Positions 34,881 through 47,591 of a DNA stretch of 64,000 bases are shown here, piece by piece. Location of the stretch: positions 432,001 through 496,000 of the forward strand of contig JAQFVV010000281.1 of NCBI GenBank assembly GCA_028023455.1, given 5' to 3'. The stretch comes from Epiperipatus broadwayi. Lineage: Eukaryota; Onychophora; Udeonychophora; Euonychophora; Peripatidae. Every line of letters begins with the position of its first letter. The first letter of the stretch is position 1. The notes under the pieces were generated by a model, which ran no database searches, was not told where the DNA came from, and was given only the letters and a program-made list of their open reading frames with translations. Made by a program: the position numbers and the translations under genes.

Positions 34881-36702
34881 CAGATAACAAGTAATGTTCT
34901 ATTTATTCCAGGTTTTCATTTTATTTCAATATCATTTCTATTCAAGTGTTTATAAACAGTGTATATGTGATATTGTTTATATCTACACGAGGACCATTTA
35001 TTCTTTAATAGATCAAATTTTTTTGCGATAATGAAGTAGTAATATCATAACTCAGAATCATAGCTACCTCAACAAGGCAAGGCCACTCCAGTCTTGACTC
35101 AACTTCATTAACTCTCTCTTCATTGTGTGATAAATTTTTTCATGTACTTCCTCATTTTGTCAAGATTAAACTTCTCTTGTAAATGCAAATGCTACTCTCT
35201 AATTAATTATTTATCCAGAAGCTTCCACTATGGTCACAAATTTTCATATATTCTACAATATCACTTCTAATTCTGACCACTAGGTAAAGGTTTATCACGA
35301 GATTATAGAATCCCATATACTTCTCATATGCCAAACTACAAAAACTAATAAAAAATTATTTTTGTTTCTACCTCACACTTAAAGAAATTCACAGACATTG
35401 TAAGTATATAAAATTTTGTACTTATTTACCTTTTGAACGCATTTCATGATTAAGTCTTGGTCGTTTATTAAAAAAAAACACATTAATTACTTTTAACATC
35501 AACAACAATACATTACATCTATAGTTGTAAATGGTCCCCCTGCATACAAGATAAAAGAAATAGCAATTTAAAATCTCCAGTGTATACCAATTTACATATA
35601 TAGTGTACATATTGTAAAGTATGTAAATTAAAATAATAATGAAATACATTAATAATAAATAACACCTCATGTATTATTATTTATCTTGGAGAATTAAAAT
35701 CTATTGTATTTTATTATTTATCTTAACAAGTTAGAAGTTTAAATTCAGTAGCATAGGCTTTAATTAAAAAATCATTTACCATTTATTATCTTCTTCTCCC
35801 TGTTTTTGTTTTGAAGACAGACTGTAGTCAACCATCTTGATTAATTTTCATAAATATTGAACTAAGATATACCATGGCTTTTAATGACTAACATATGATT
35901 TCAAGAATTATTTGGCCTGGGTTTCTCAAAGGGTTTTTTTTAGGTGGTTTCATGAAGGTGAATTAATTGATGGTGATACAGTCGATTCCAAGATTTCAGG
36001 TAATCTTTAAATTGATTTTCAGGACAGGAATCGATATCATTTTAAGTTGATTTCTTTTGGGACATGCTTGTTGATGTTTTATTGCTCTTCCAAAGATGGT
36101 ATATTTGTTGGAAAGGATTAAGCAGGAGGGAGATTAAACTCCCCAGATCATGTCTCTCTTCCAACTCTGCCATTCTGTAATAAAAGCAACTTAATTAAAG
36201 TTTTCTGAATATGCCAAAACAAAAAAATTGACAGCCACAAGATCGGTTGTCTTTCTTTTAATAATGGCGATCGATCATCAAAACTTTTTCCCTTTTTTTG
36301 TTATTAGAGCATTTGGCTGAGTCTTTCATGCACTACTAAGGCCAACTCTATTGTTAATATAATTGTTAATCTTCAAATATTAATGTTTTATAAAAGAAAG
36401 AAAAATCATACAAACATATGCTTAACAGTTTATGAAAAAATAAATAAATAAATAAAATTACACCACAAGTAAGTTCAAAATAAATGTACAATATAAACAT
36501 ATTTAATAATTTCATATGCTAATAATTTAAATATGGACATTATCAAAAGCAAATATTTTTAAACATGAACTACAATTCTTATGAGAACCGAATCTATCAT
36601 TTTCTCTTCTATCACCATTACCATTGTCAAATTCCAAAACCATAAATAAACAGATATACCACACACAAAAAATCGAAATAATTAAAGAACAATAATATTG
36701 AC
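34881..36702. other. AT-rich non-coding stretch
   Basis: No gene recognised. The 82-codon minus-strand ORFs at 35422-35670 and 36527-36775 show no domain; the latter overlaps the foldback at 36703-37016 and is partly mirrored by the ORF in its other arm. Confidence 0.45.
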
Positions 36703-37016
36703 TATAAATCTTGTAGTCTTTATCAACTATATAACATTGAATAATCAAAACGAGACAACCTTTAACAATACCCATAGTTCAATTCAGATTTCCCACAATT
36801 CTGTTATTTTAACATTTGATGATGGACGATTCATTAACATTTGACAATTTTTTAAAATCAACATAGCTTCTAATGTTAATGAATTGTCAATCTTCAAATG
36901 TTAAAATAACAGAATTGTGAGAAATCTGAATTGAACTATGGGTATTGAGAAAAGCTGTCTCATTTTGATTATTCACTGTTACATAATTGATAAAGACTAC
37001 AAAATGTATAGTCAAA
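36703..37016. mobile_element. Foldback element with ~140-bp arms
   Basis: Arms 36703-36841 and 36872-37016 are imperfect reverse complements around a 30-bp centre. They contain acagaattgtgRgaaa, a word also found near the 3' end of PLE-1 and PLE-2, so it may be a small inverted PLE-end derivative. Alternatively it is a MITE. No target-site duplication was identified. Confidence 0.6.
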
Positions 37017-37265
37017 AGTATAATTTATGTGAATTTTACTGTATTTTGATATATATATATATTGATTTGAATATTTCATATATTGTGGAACAAATACAGA
37101 CATCAAACTTAACTTTATATATATATATTGTAATGGGCACACATGCCATTACTATATTTATTTTAAAATTTAGACATTAAAAAATGAAAGTTCGCAAATA
37201 AAATTTTTTTCTTTTAAAAATAAAGATTGAAAGTTAAAAGTCATCTAAACTTTATATATATAAAA

Positions 37266-38767
37266 TCGCACAGATGAAAAATTATTAAAAGAAAACTTTA
37301 TTAAAAAAAATGTTTTAAAACTAAATTTTCAACAAAAACTTAAAAAGATTTAAAGATAAAAATATATCTTTAAGAATGTACAAATTTAATTTATGCTATT
37401 GTAATATTCATTAAGGCTGTAGCCTCAAGCACATGCGTATAAAATGCGATAGTAGGGACCTCTACAGGTCTTAAATCATAAGCTTACTCTTTGGAAGAAA
37501 CGAGGGGAACCCTTCTATTGTGTAAAGTGGAAATGATTATTTTAAATAGTTAAAAGTAAACTAGCTTTTAGGCATTTCAAAATATATAAGTAAAGGTAAC
37601 ATAGGAGGGAAAAAACAATAAAAACTAATAGCCAGTAAAAGAAATCCCTCAGGAAATGGACCGCAATGGAAGGATCATCATCATCATGATGTAATGTCCA
37701 CTGGATCTGAAAGTTTACAATAAAAGGAAAAGTTTGGAAAAAAAGCTAGAGATGTGATAGAGAGAGATGTGTTATTACAGAGAGAGTTGAAGGAGAATGG
37801 ATTGAAAGGACACACTCTTTAATCCCTGTGAGTTTTGCTATAAAAAAGAGAAATGACCAGTCATTTTCCTATATTGCAGACCATAGGGCATCAGGTGAAT
37901 TAACACTGGATCCCAAATTGCAAGCAACTGTAAAGGATGAACTTTTGTAAAACTGTAAGAACTATATAATTAATGAACATTTTCAAAACAGTAAGCTTTA
38001 ATTCCAAAACATTTCAGTATTTAATAGAAATAGAAATCTATCTGAACAATGTAAATTATTGTTAATAACTAATTTTATTTGATGTATTTTTTAAAGACAT
38101 TTTCATACAGTTATTTGTTTCATTCTTTTAAGCTTTTATTATGATTTTTTTTTGTTAAACAACTTTTAATAAATGTTAAATTTAAGTCGGGTTTGAATGG
38201 CTGCATGTATTTGTAAAGTTATATTAGCTTAAGGGAGGGTAATCTTAGGTTATTTGTTTTGTAGTTAAATTGGGTTAATCGATTGGATATATTGGTGTAT
38301 TTAGTAAATGTAGTATGAAGGTCCACTATATGCAGGATCACATGATATGCCACACTTGGGCAAAATAAGGCCCATTTCATACCATCAGAAGCAGATGTAT
38401 TGCCTGCTCCTTGGATAACCCCCTTTGCCTATGGAATGGAATTGTAAATCAGCAAAAAACTGCAATCCCTTCCTATGAAGTTTTTTTATTGTTCTTCTTG
38501 CCAGACAGATGTAACATTCTTTTACTGGACAAGAGACATTTCCTTCTTTATAACCATGCTGTTCAGCTGTCCATTCCTGTCAGTATGGTATTTGTGCTGT
38601 CATATTCATGTTGCATTGAACATATTAATATATCAGATGGATTGACATTAGTTTGACTGTGAACTTTTTGGCCTAAGATTAAATAAAAGATAGAGTATTT
38701 TCAAATGCAATCTATGTAGACTATTCATACTCGGCACTTCAATAAAATATTAAATTCATCTGTGCGA
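37266..38767. mobile_element. Possible 1.5-kb element with 12-bp TIRs
   Basis: tcgcacagatga at 37266-37277 is exactly reverse-complemented at 38756-38767, and the match extends weakly inward. The interior is noticeably less AT-rich than its surroundings in two patches (about 37410-37870 and 38320-38590) but encodes no protein I recognise; an 81-codon ORF at 38411-38656 has no known domain. Target-site duplication is not clear, so the call is tentative. Confidence 0.35.
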
Positions 38768-39019
38768 ACTTCAAAAATAAAAGGTTAAAAATGTAAACTA
38801 AATGCTAAGGTAAAAGTTAGACTAAAATAATAATTCTAAATTATGTATATGTTTAATATAGGTTTGTGTTATTACTGGCAGTGGCTTCTTTTATATTTTT
38901 AATATTAAAAATATTTTGATAAGAATTTATATTTTATAAATCTCTTTCCTCTGTGAGCTAGTGGCTTGAGCTGATGGTCAGAATAAAATATATATATATG
39001 TAAAATTTGGATTTTAACT

Positions 39020-39093
39020 TACATATCTGCCTACTGTATAAATTTTCCAGGTTCAAATAGCCTGGTCGCACCCTGTATGGCAGATATGTAAGA
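39020..39093. repeat. 13-bp inverted repeat, possible hairpin
   Basis: ttacatatctgcc at about 39020 and its exact complement ggcagatatgtaa at about 39079 enclose a 45-bp GC-richer centre containing ccaggttcaaatagcctgg. The centre itself has a short inverted repeat. Function unknown. Confidence 0.5.
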
Positions 39094-39117
39094 TGCTGAT
39101 TTTCCCCAATCGTTATT

Positions 39118-39171
<54 letters not shown>

Positions 39172-39174
<3 letters not shown>

Positions 39175-40978
39175 CTGGATTGATTTCCAATTCAATGGTT
39201 TTATTACTAAAATTAAAAAAGGAAAACAACTTCATTTTCATTAAATGTCTAATGCTAATTTTTTTTATTATTATTTAAAACACATACACATTTATATTTT
39301 AAATAGATTATTTAATGTTTATAAAATTGATTTTAAAATAGTTTACATATTCCTGTTGCTTTTATTGTAATTATTTTTAAAGTTAATTCTAAAAAGTGGA
39401 GATTTAGTTTTGTCTTTGTTATTTTGGTTACAATAATCCCTGGTTGGAATTCTTAAATTGGAGTGAGTGGGAAATTAATATTTTCCCAGCCTGAGATATA
39501 GAATTGGACATTAAGAAAAGTTTTTCGTGGGAAATGTAGCACAAGAAAAGATAGCCCGCCAATTTGTAGATAGGGATAGAGGAGATTCAGTATAGAAAGA
39601 GGACACTTGGATTATGGCCTGCTAAGAGTCATACCGTTTTGAGTAGCTGTTCAGAAATTTAATTCCTGCTAAAAACTTAATTAATTATTGACAAACTTCG
39701 TTGCTGTGCAAAATGTCAAAATCTACCGCTATGAGTTTTGCCATCATCAGAATGTCTTGCTAATTTAAACAAAGGACAGACCCACACCTGCCACTCTCCT
39801 TCAGTCATGCCATGAGCCTCTAAAATAAACACTGCCTCTATTTTGCTGTTGTCAAAGTACCTGAAAGATGAACTATTATCAAAAGTGCACACTTGTCACT
39901 AAATCACTAGAACTCTGCCTTACCATAAGCTAAACTTTTTCATATTCTAGCCAGGGTAAATAAATTGTGTTTAATTAAATCTCTGCTCAATCTAATGATA
40001 AGTATGTTATAAGGTTGTATTAATTATTTGTTATCCATATTTATCTTTTCTTGTATTTAAAGTGTGTCTTGGAATCTTAGTTTTAAGATTCCAAGTTTGT
40101 TTGCAATTTTTTGTTTATCAGGAGGTGCATTAGGAGATTGTATTTTATATGTTTAATATATACCTGATTATTTTGTTAACTATTACAAAACATATTGGCA
40201 GTTTTTGTAGTCTTTATTTATTCACCTGCCCTTAGTTGTAAAATAAAGAATCTTTAAGCATGTTTCATTTGCACTTTTTGTGCAAACAACAAAATTCTTT
40301 TGCTGGCTATTTGTCAAGTTATTTCTTCAGGTTGTCTGAAAGTAGTCATTTCTTTCTGGATTACATAAGATCATAGTCAAATATCTTTTGCTGTTTTGTA
40401 TGTGAGATCAACCACATTAAATTTGAATGTAGTATTATGCGCAGCAGTTCTGCGGCATTTTAACAACAGTAATTAGAATATTACTGCTCGAACATCTGCG
40501 CTGGTTTTGTTGATTTCCGGCAGGACAGTAACTCTTTTATTATCTCTGATTCAGGAAGCTAGAGTTGTTGTTTGTTTTTGTAATTTTATAACTGGCCAGC
40601 AAGAAGATATTATCCTAACCATTTCTTATATTTTAAGTGAGAGAATTTTGCTACCAAAATGTTTAATGCCTTCATGTTTGTCATACTTTTGTGCACTCTC
40701 TGGTAAATGCATGTATGTTAATATGAGCCACTTTTGTATTCATGGCTAGATGTCTTAACTCTATTGCCCAACTTTTAATAAAATTAATAAATTGTTTAAA
40801 CTTAATTTGTCTGACATTTGTCTTTGTGCTTTGATTTCTCAACTGTCTAAACAATATTTAAGATATCTTGTTCCTCTTTGAGTTTAGTTTGGTGTATTTT
40901 GATTCGCATATCCTGTCCACACTTAAAATAAATGTCTGGTCAGTATATGAGAATCTCAAAGATCTTTCTTCCATTACA
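39172..40978 (+). repeat. Left LTR of the Gypsy element
   Basis: Matches the right LTR from gaactggattg onward to ccattaca. Its first ~70 bp, present in the right LTR, are missing: the match starts abruptly at the edge of a (TA)n run. It contains AATAAA-type signals near the 3' part (about 40775). Confidence 0.85.
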
Positions 40979-41125
40979 TATATAATGTGGAGCTTCCAAG
41001 TTTTCAAGCCCATGTGAGATTTTGTTTAGATGGTTGAGAAAGATTTCAGGTGTAAGTGGAAAGATCTAGTCGGTAGAGGTTCGATTTTTGTTGATTATTG
41101 CAGGTATGGTTGGAGCAAGTTTGGT

Positions 41126-41535
41126 AGAAAGGGGTTCGTTTTTTTTGTATGAAATAATTTGGAAACAATAAATAGCGTATTTTCTAAAAAGTCTGTCAGA
41201 GTTAATTTTTTTGAAGAGTTAAATATATATAGTTCGTTTTTTTTTCATATGACAAATAATTAATAAATAGAAAGTAGCGTCATATTCGTTTTTAGATTAA
41301 TTAAAAAAAAAAAAAGATAAAAATAGTTCGTTCGTCTTTTCATATGAAATAATTAATAAACAGTAAACAGCGTTTGCTTTCGTAGCTAAATTTTTATTTT
41401 AAAATAGCATAATAAATATTGGGAAATAAAAATAGTTTGTTCGTCTTTTTATATGAAATAATTTATAAACAGTAAACAGCATTTGCTTTTATAGCTAAAG
41501 TTTTATTTTAAAATAGCAAAATGAATATTGGGAAG
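41126..41535 (+). repeat. Degenerate tandem repeats in the Gypsy leader
   Basis: Four to five units of about 90-120 bp, each with ttcgttYgtctttt, catatgaaataatt, aataaacagtaaacagcg and a following tttattttaaaatagca. The last two full units are the most alike. They lie between the left LTR and gag. Confidence 0.75.
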
Positions 41536-41689
41536 ACTCTTTCTTCTGACAAATGAATATTTAAATAGCGTTTTTCTTTCAGATTGATTGGCAAACTTAG
41601 TGTTAAATAAATAGTAAGAGGCATTGTTTTCTAAGACTGACAATAAAAGCAAAAATATATATAAATAAATGAGCTGTTAAAGAGTGCCG

Positions 41690-42177
41690 AGATGGGAGGG
41701 CAAATTTATAAGGAAGTTGAAAATAGGCAAAGTAAACTTAAAGGTACAAAATTGATCCAGATAAAAGTTTTCATGGCAGATAATTGGGAAAGTCCAGCTG
41801 TGCATCTTGAAAGCCTTCAACAAGTGTTTCAGTTTCATGAATGGAATGAATAAGAAAAGATTGCAGTGGCTTATAATCATTTGAAGGGTGTGGCTGTAGA
41901 TTGGTGGCATATTTTAAGTGTAAATTGACAGACATTTGGGGAGTATGGATACACCATCATGCACAGTTTTTGGAGTGAAGAGAAACAATATTGCATCTTT
42001 AGAATAGTTTTGCAGCAAGCATATTCCAAAGGGGATGGAGGAACTTATATGCAATTTTTCTGTAATCAAGCCATTATACTGAAGTCATTGATGGCATTGT
42101 CTTTGCCAGAAATCCAGATAATCTCAATAATAAAAAAACAATATGACAGTGGTGATACAACAAGCCATGTTGATTAA
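41690..42177 (+). pseudogene. Gypsy gag remnant
   Basis: Frames over this stretch encode a retrotransposon gag-type capsid segment: HLESLQQVFQFHEW, then AVAYNHLKGVAVDWW, then GTYMQFFCNQA. Stops occur at about 41852 and 41926, and the last part is open at 41959-42177. Order and motifs (LKG-A--WW) are typical for Gypsy gag. A zinc knuckle was not found. Confidence 0.7.
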
Positions 42178-42634
42178 TTATAAAATGTGTATAGAAGAAA
42201 TAATAGCATTATTGACAGAGATTGATTATAGTAGGGATAAAATAAAGAAGGAAAACATACTCGACAGAGATGGGGGAACAGTATCCAATGTGGTGGTGGA
42301 TAAAGATGAACCGACATTAGAAGGAGCCAACCAGAATTGTCCCATCATAACTATAAAAATTGGATCCATCACAGCACAGGCTTTAATTGATTCAGGGAGT
42401 CAGATGTCCCTGATTTCCAGTCACTTTTATTCACAGTTAAAACAACAAACTGACCTGTATACATTGCCTCTAAAGAGACTGCAAGTTACATTGGCTAATG
42501 GTAAAAAAGAAAATGTAGACACAAAGGAGGTTTGGATCCAGCTTCATCTGGAAAACATGGAAGTGGATCAAGTCTTTTTGATAATGTCCAGGTTGAGATG
42601 TCATAGTGGGAACAGATTTTCTTCATCAGCATAA
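42143..42634 (+). pseudogene. Gypsy aspartic protease remnant
   Basis: Near residue 70, IGSITAQALIDSGSQMSLIS contains the aspartic protease active site (D-S-G with flanking hydrophobics). It follows CPIITIKI, as usual in Gypsy proteases. The frame ends at 42634 after a frameshift; RT-region sequence follows at about 42800. Confidence 0.75.
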
Positions 42635-42730
42635 ATGTGTGCTTGATTATAGTCAATGCGTATTTCAGTGTAGAGAAAGCATAATGCCCCTGTAGGATTA
42701 AAAAAGTATCAGTCCTTACAAATACACTGT

Positions 42731-43710
42731 GTGCAGTCAGTCTTAGACACCACTGAAGTAAACAATAAGGTAGAACCATCCATACTAAAGGGGACAGAGC
42801 AAAATCTTTTAACACAGGTGTTGACGCAGTACCATATGGTTTTTTCTAATAGACCTCGGGCTTTTGAAGGATATGTTTATCGGATCAAAGTAAAGAAGGA
42901 AAACCATTTTCAAAGCCGATCTTACCCCATTTCCATTTCAATATAAAGCCAAGATGGATAGTCAGATACAACAGATGATCGAATGGGGTGTTATTGGTAA
43001 ACAAGCACCATCTTATATTAACCCTTTGGTGGTAGTAAAGAAGAAAGATCGGGTGGCTAGAATATGTTTGGATGCTCGCCGTTTAAATGCTATCACTATT
43101 TTTGAAAGAGACATTCCTCCTACAATAACTGAAATTCTGGCTAGATTTCAAGAGAAAACTGTCTTTAGTATGTTTGACTTGACTTCGAGTTATTGACAGA
43201 TACCCCTTCATCCATCCGATTGCCAATATATGGGGTTTTGGTATAAAGGGTATACGTATGTCTTTAAACGGATGCCGTTCAGGTTGTTCAACAGTGGATC
43301 CAGGTTGTTAAGGGGTTTGGATCAGATATTGTCAGAGAAGGTTAAAAATATTATAGTAATGTACATGGATGATGTGGTTATTGCATCCAGAAAATATTGA
43401 AGAGAACTTGTAACATGTGGAGATATTTTTGATCAAATGCAGTCAAAAAAATATCATGATCAACTTGCAGAAAAGTTACTTAGCCATGGATGAAGTGGAA
43501 TTTTTGGGCTTTGTAATTGGGAAGGATGGTATTAAACCCCATTTGGTTAAATTATCTGCAATTGAGCATTTCCCTACACCTGCTAACAGACACCAGGTGA
43601 TGTCATTTTTAGGTCTCTGCAACTTTTACCACTGGTTTTATTTAAATTTTGCTGTAGAATCATCATCCTTAGTCCAGTTATTAAGAAAGGACCAGAAGTG
43701 GTTTTGAGGT
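42731..43710 (+). pseudogene. Gypsy reverse transcriptase remnant
   Basis: Blocks found in successive frames: SRSYPIS, then MIEWGVIGKQAPSYINPLVVVKKKD and ICLDARRLNAIT (42954-43196), then after a TGA stop a QIPLHP block, FKRMPFRL, and YMDDVVIAS with the catalytic aspartates near 43363-43390, then VEFLGFVIG and MSFLGLCNFYHWF (43417-43707). Key residues are preserved, but at least four breaks separate them. Confidence 0.8.
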
Positions 43711-43769
43711 TCACAACAGGAGCAGGAGTTTTGGCTCATCAAGAAGAATTTTCTGAAACAAGTAGTTCT

Positions 43770-44385
43770 GGTTTACCCTGATTTTCCCCAAACATTTTAT
43801 ATTCAAACTGGTAGTAGCCAACATGGATTGGGAGTAGTCTTATTCCAAATTGATGAGCAAAAACATCACAAGGTATTATATTTTTGTAGCCATACCCTAT
43901 AAGGGGCTGAAAATAATTATATGACTACTGAAAAGGAGGCTCTGGCCATTGTATGGGCCTTGGGAAAGTTCAAACAATTCTTGCTGGGCTCAAACATCAT
44001 TGTTATTACTGACCATAAATGTTTAGAATTTCTGTATAATAGTTACCTGACAAATGATTGGCTCATTCGGTGGAGCTTGATCTTGCAGAAATTTCAATAT
44101 AGAGTGGTCTATTACCCTGGCAAGAATATCATTGTGGCAGATGTCTTAAGTTGGCACCCCATAGATCTTTCACTGCATCACCTACACTCGGATAACTTAA
44201 GTATCACTGCGATTACATCGGTTATCAATGATTCCATGGAACAAGATTTACAGAAACTACCAGAAATACAGGCAAGCGATCTGGATTATGCTCTAATGGT
44301 AGCCTACAAGAAAGCAGCCCTGAATCTTTCACTAATGGACCTATCCAAGTTAGAACAACAAGAAGGAGCTTATCGTATTGAGTAA
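43770..44385 (+). pseudogene. Gypsy RNase H remnant
   Basis: An FYIQTGSSQHGLGVVL-like segment (normally with Asp as first catalytic residue) precedes the open frame at 43921-44385, which has TTEKEALAIVWAL (Glu) and VITDHKCLEFL (Asp), typical RNase H motifs. A linker (YRVVYYPGKNIIVADVLS) leads on to the integrase. Confidence 0.75.
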
Positions 44386-44399
44386 GATTACTGCAAAAA

Positions 44400-45300
44400 A
44401 AGGTTTCTGGTGAACCCTCATATCTAAAAAGATTAGGAAACATTTAATTGAATATGTGCAATGTTTGTATGGACATTTTGGACTGCATAAGGTTGAGTTT
44501 GTGCTCCGAGAATTATTTTATTGGCCAGGGATGTACTCAAATATTTTATCAGTTCTCAGAAGTTGCCACACATGTTCACAAATGAAACCCATAAATAAAG
44601 ATTTTACAGGAGTCTTGCAACCCATTCTAGCTCAGAATTCTAATGAGTTACTAGCTATTAACTTTTATGGTCCATTATCAGCGTATCTGCGATACCAGTT
44701 CTTAGTTGTCATGTATGATGTCTTTTCAAAATATGTGACAGCTTATCCATTAAGAAAGGCTGATGCTTTAAGCACTATCAAAGTATTACAAGAGCAAAAA
44801 ATTCCTAGAATTGTCATGCCTCAATGTATACTCTCGGATCATGGAACACCCTTTAAGTCGTGTCAGTGGAAGCATTGGCTCCAGCAACAGGATATAAAAC
44901 ATTGATTAACATCCATACGCAACCCTCAATCTAACCCCTGTGAGCAGGTTGTGAGGGAGCTTAACCATTTATTTCGGTTGTATGTCAACCAGAACCACAG
45001 AGAATGGGTGAAACAGACTGAGAATGTTGTTAATTATATTAATTGGATGTTAAATGAGTCCACAAGGTGTACTCCCATTAGGCTGCATTTCGGAAAAAAT
45101 TATCCTATACTTATCAAAGCTCCATTACCCATCAATCATGATAATCCTAATGGAGAGAGAGACAAAGAAAAGGCTAGGATAATATTAAAACACATGGCTG
45201 AATTGCGCATAAGGTGTGAAAACTGAAATCCTTGCCAATTCGATACTGGTGATTGGGTTTTTGTCAGAAAACCTTATGTGAGCAATCCAACAAGGCATCA
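44400..45300 (+). pseudogene. Gypsy integrase remnant
   Basis: An H2C2 zinc-binding segment (GHFGLHK ... CHTC) at about 44470-44580 is followed by the catalytic core. The first catalytic Asp is replaced by Asn (LLAINFYGPL); the second is present (LSDHGTPF). A TGA stop (about 44903) follows, and the rest, with NPCEQVVREL and WMLNESTRCTP, is open at 44951-45226. The Asp-to-Asn change adds to the evidence that the copy is dead. Confidence 0.78.
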
Positions 45301-45545
45301 ATACAAAAAATTTTTTCTGATATATGATGGACCTTTTACTATAAAAAAATATGGTAAGAATGCCTTTCTTCTGGAAGACGAGTCTGGAATTCAGGGATCC
45401 TATAATGCCCATAATCTTAGACCTGCTGAACAAAGGATCAATAATGGTAGGTAAGTAGCAAAAATTATCATAGATGTAATAAAGCGATTGATTGCAATTA
45501 ACACATATAACAAATGTCCAGCTGGGATTTTGCAAGGGGGGGGGG

Positions 45546-47591
45546 TTAACACATTTAAAAAAAAGGGAAGTTACAGGAAGTTTTTTTTTTTGATCAGGTA
45601 TTGAGGCAGTTGAACTGGATTGATTTCCGATTCAATGGTTTTATTACTAAAATTAAAAAGGGAAAACAACTTCATTTTCATTAATTGTCTAATGCTAAAA
45701 ATTTTTATTATTATTTAAAACACATAAGCATTTATATTTTAAAATAGATTATTTAATGTTTATAAAATTAAATTTTTAAATAGTTTACTTTCACTACTTT
45801 GTTTATAAAATTGATTGTAAAATAGTTTACTTTCACCGCCTGTTTTAATCAATTTGATTAAAAACAGGCAAGCTTGCTAATTATATTTTCCTGTTGCTTT
45901 TATTGTAATTATTTTTAAAGTTAATTTTAAAAAAACAGAGATTTAGTTTTGTCTTTGTTATTTTGGTTACAATAATCCCTGGTTGGAATTCTTAAATTGG
46001 AGTGAGTGGGAAATTAATATTTGCCTGGCCTGAGGTATAGAATTGGACACTAAGAAAAGTTTTTTGTGGGAAATGTAGCATGAGAAAAGATAGCCTGCCA
46101 ATTTGTAGAGAGAGATAGAGAAGATTCAGTATAGAAGGAGGACACTTGGATTATGGCCTGCTAAGAGTCATACCATTTTGAGTAGCTGTTCCGATGTTTT
46201 ATTCCTGCTAAAAACTTAAATAATTAATGACAAACTTCATTGCTGTGCAAGATGTCAAAATCTACCGCTATGAGTTTTGCCATCACCAGAATGTCTTGCT
46301 AATTTAAAGAAAGGACAGACCCATGCTGGCCAGCTCTCCTTCAGTCATGCCATGAGCCTCTAAAATAAACACTGCCTCTACCTTGCCACTGTCAAAGGAC
46401 CTGAAAGATGAACTATTATCAAAAGTGCGCACTCATCACTAAATCACTAGAACTCTGCCTTACCATAAGCTAAACTTTTTCATATTCTAACCAGAGTAAA
46501 TAAATTGCGTTTAATTAAATCTCCACTCAAACTAATGATAAGTATGTTATAAGGTTGTATTAATTATTTATTATCCATATTTATCTTTACTAGTATTTAA
46601 AGTGAGTCTTGGAATCTTAGTTTTAAGATTCCAAGTTTGTTTGCAATTTTTCTTTTATCAGGGGGTGCATTAGGAGATTGTATTTTATATGTTTAATATA
46701 TACCTGATTATTTCATTAACTATTACAAAATGCATTGGCAGTTTTCGTAGTCTTTATTTATTCACCTGCCCTTAGTTGTAAAATAAAGAATCTTTAAGCA
46801 TGTTTTGTTTGCACTTTTTGTGCAAACAACAAAATCTTTTTGCTGGCTATTTGTCAAGTTATTTGTTCAGGTTGTCTGAAAGTAGTCATTTCTTTCTGGA
46901 TTACGTAAGATCGTAATCAAATATCTTTTGCTGTCTTGTGTTTCTGGATTACGTAAGATCGTAATCAAATATCTTTTGCTGTCTTGTGTGTGAGATCAAC
47001 CACGTTTACTTTTAATGTAGTATTATGCACAGTAGTCTTGCAGTGTGCTTATGACAGTAATTAGAATATTACTGCTCGAACGTCCGTGCTGGTTTCATTG
47101 ATTTCCAGCAGGACAGTAACTGTTTTATTATATCTGATTCAGGAAGCTAGAGTTGTTGTTTGTTTTTGTAATTTTACAACTGGCCAGCAAAAAGATATTA
47201 TTCTAACCATTTCTTATATTTTAAGTGAGAGAATTTTGCTGCCAAAATGTTTAATGCCATTATGTTTGTCATACTCTTGTGCACTCTCTGGTAAATACGC
47301 GTATGTTACTATGAGCCATTTTTGTATTCATGGCTAGATGTCTTCACTCTATTGCTCAACTTTTAATAAAATTAATAGATTGTTTAAACTTAATTTGACT
47401 GTCTTTGTGCTTTGATTTCTCAACTGTCTAAACAATATTTAAAGTATCTTGTTCCTCCCTGAGTTTAGTTCGGTGCACTTTGATTCGCATATCCTGTCCA
47501 CCCTTAAAATAAATGTCTAGTTCCTATTTTCGGACTAGTGGCGCCCCTGTGGTCAGTATATGCGAATCTCAAAGATCTTTCTCCCATTACA
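45546..47591 (+). repeat. Right LTR of the Gypsy element
   Basis: Begins ttaacacattt directly after a 10-G run and ends ...ccattaca. Compared with the left LTR it carries an insertion of about 60-70 bp near 45780-45880, a 48-bp tandem duplication (46893-46940 and 46941-46988) and a 34-bp extra segment with tggcgcccctgtgg near 47519-47552. The 5' boundary is inferred from the G-run. Confidence 0.75.

Larger units (their letters stand above)
39172..47591 (+). mobile_element. Decayed Ty3/Gypsy LTR retrotransposon
   Basis: Two long diverged LTRs surround a gag-pol region in the order gag, protease, RT, RNase H, integrase, the Gypsy order. The coding region has many stops and frameshifts. A poly-G run (45536-45545) just before the right LTR is a likely polypurine tract. 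No envelope-like or chromodomain segment was found between integrase and the right LTR. The element sits in TA-rich flanks (a (TA)n up to 39171, atatatt after 47591), so a target-site duplication cannot be read reliably. Confidence 0.85.

Noticed and set aside
39715-39765. CTGATGATGGC on the minus strand in the Gypsy LTR, hammerhead-like start
   Set aside because: No GAAA box and no pairing of the flanks for stem I; the second LTR copy also lacks the intact box (CTGGTGA).
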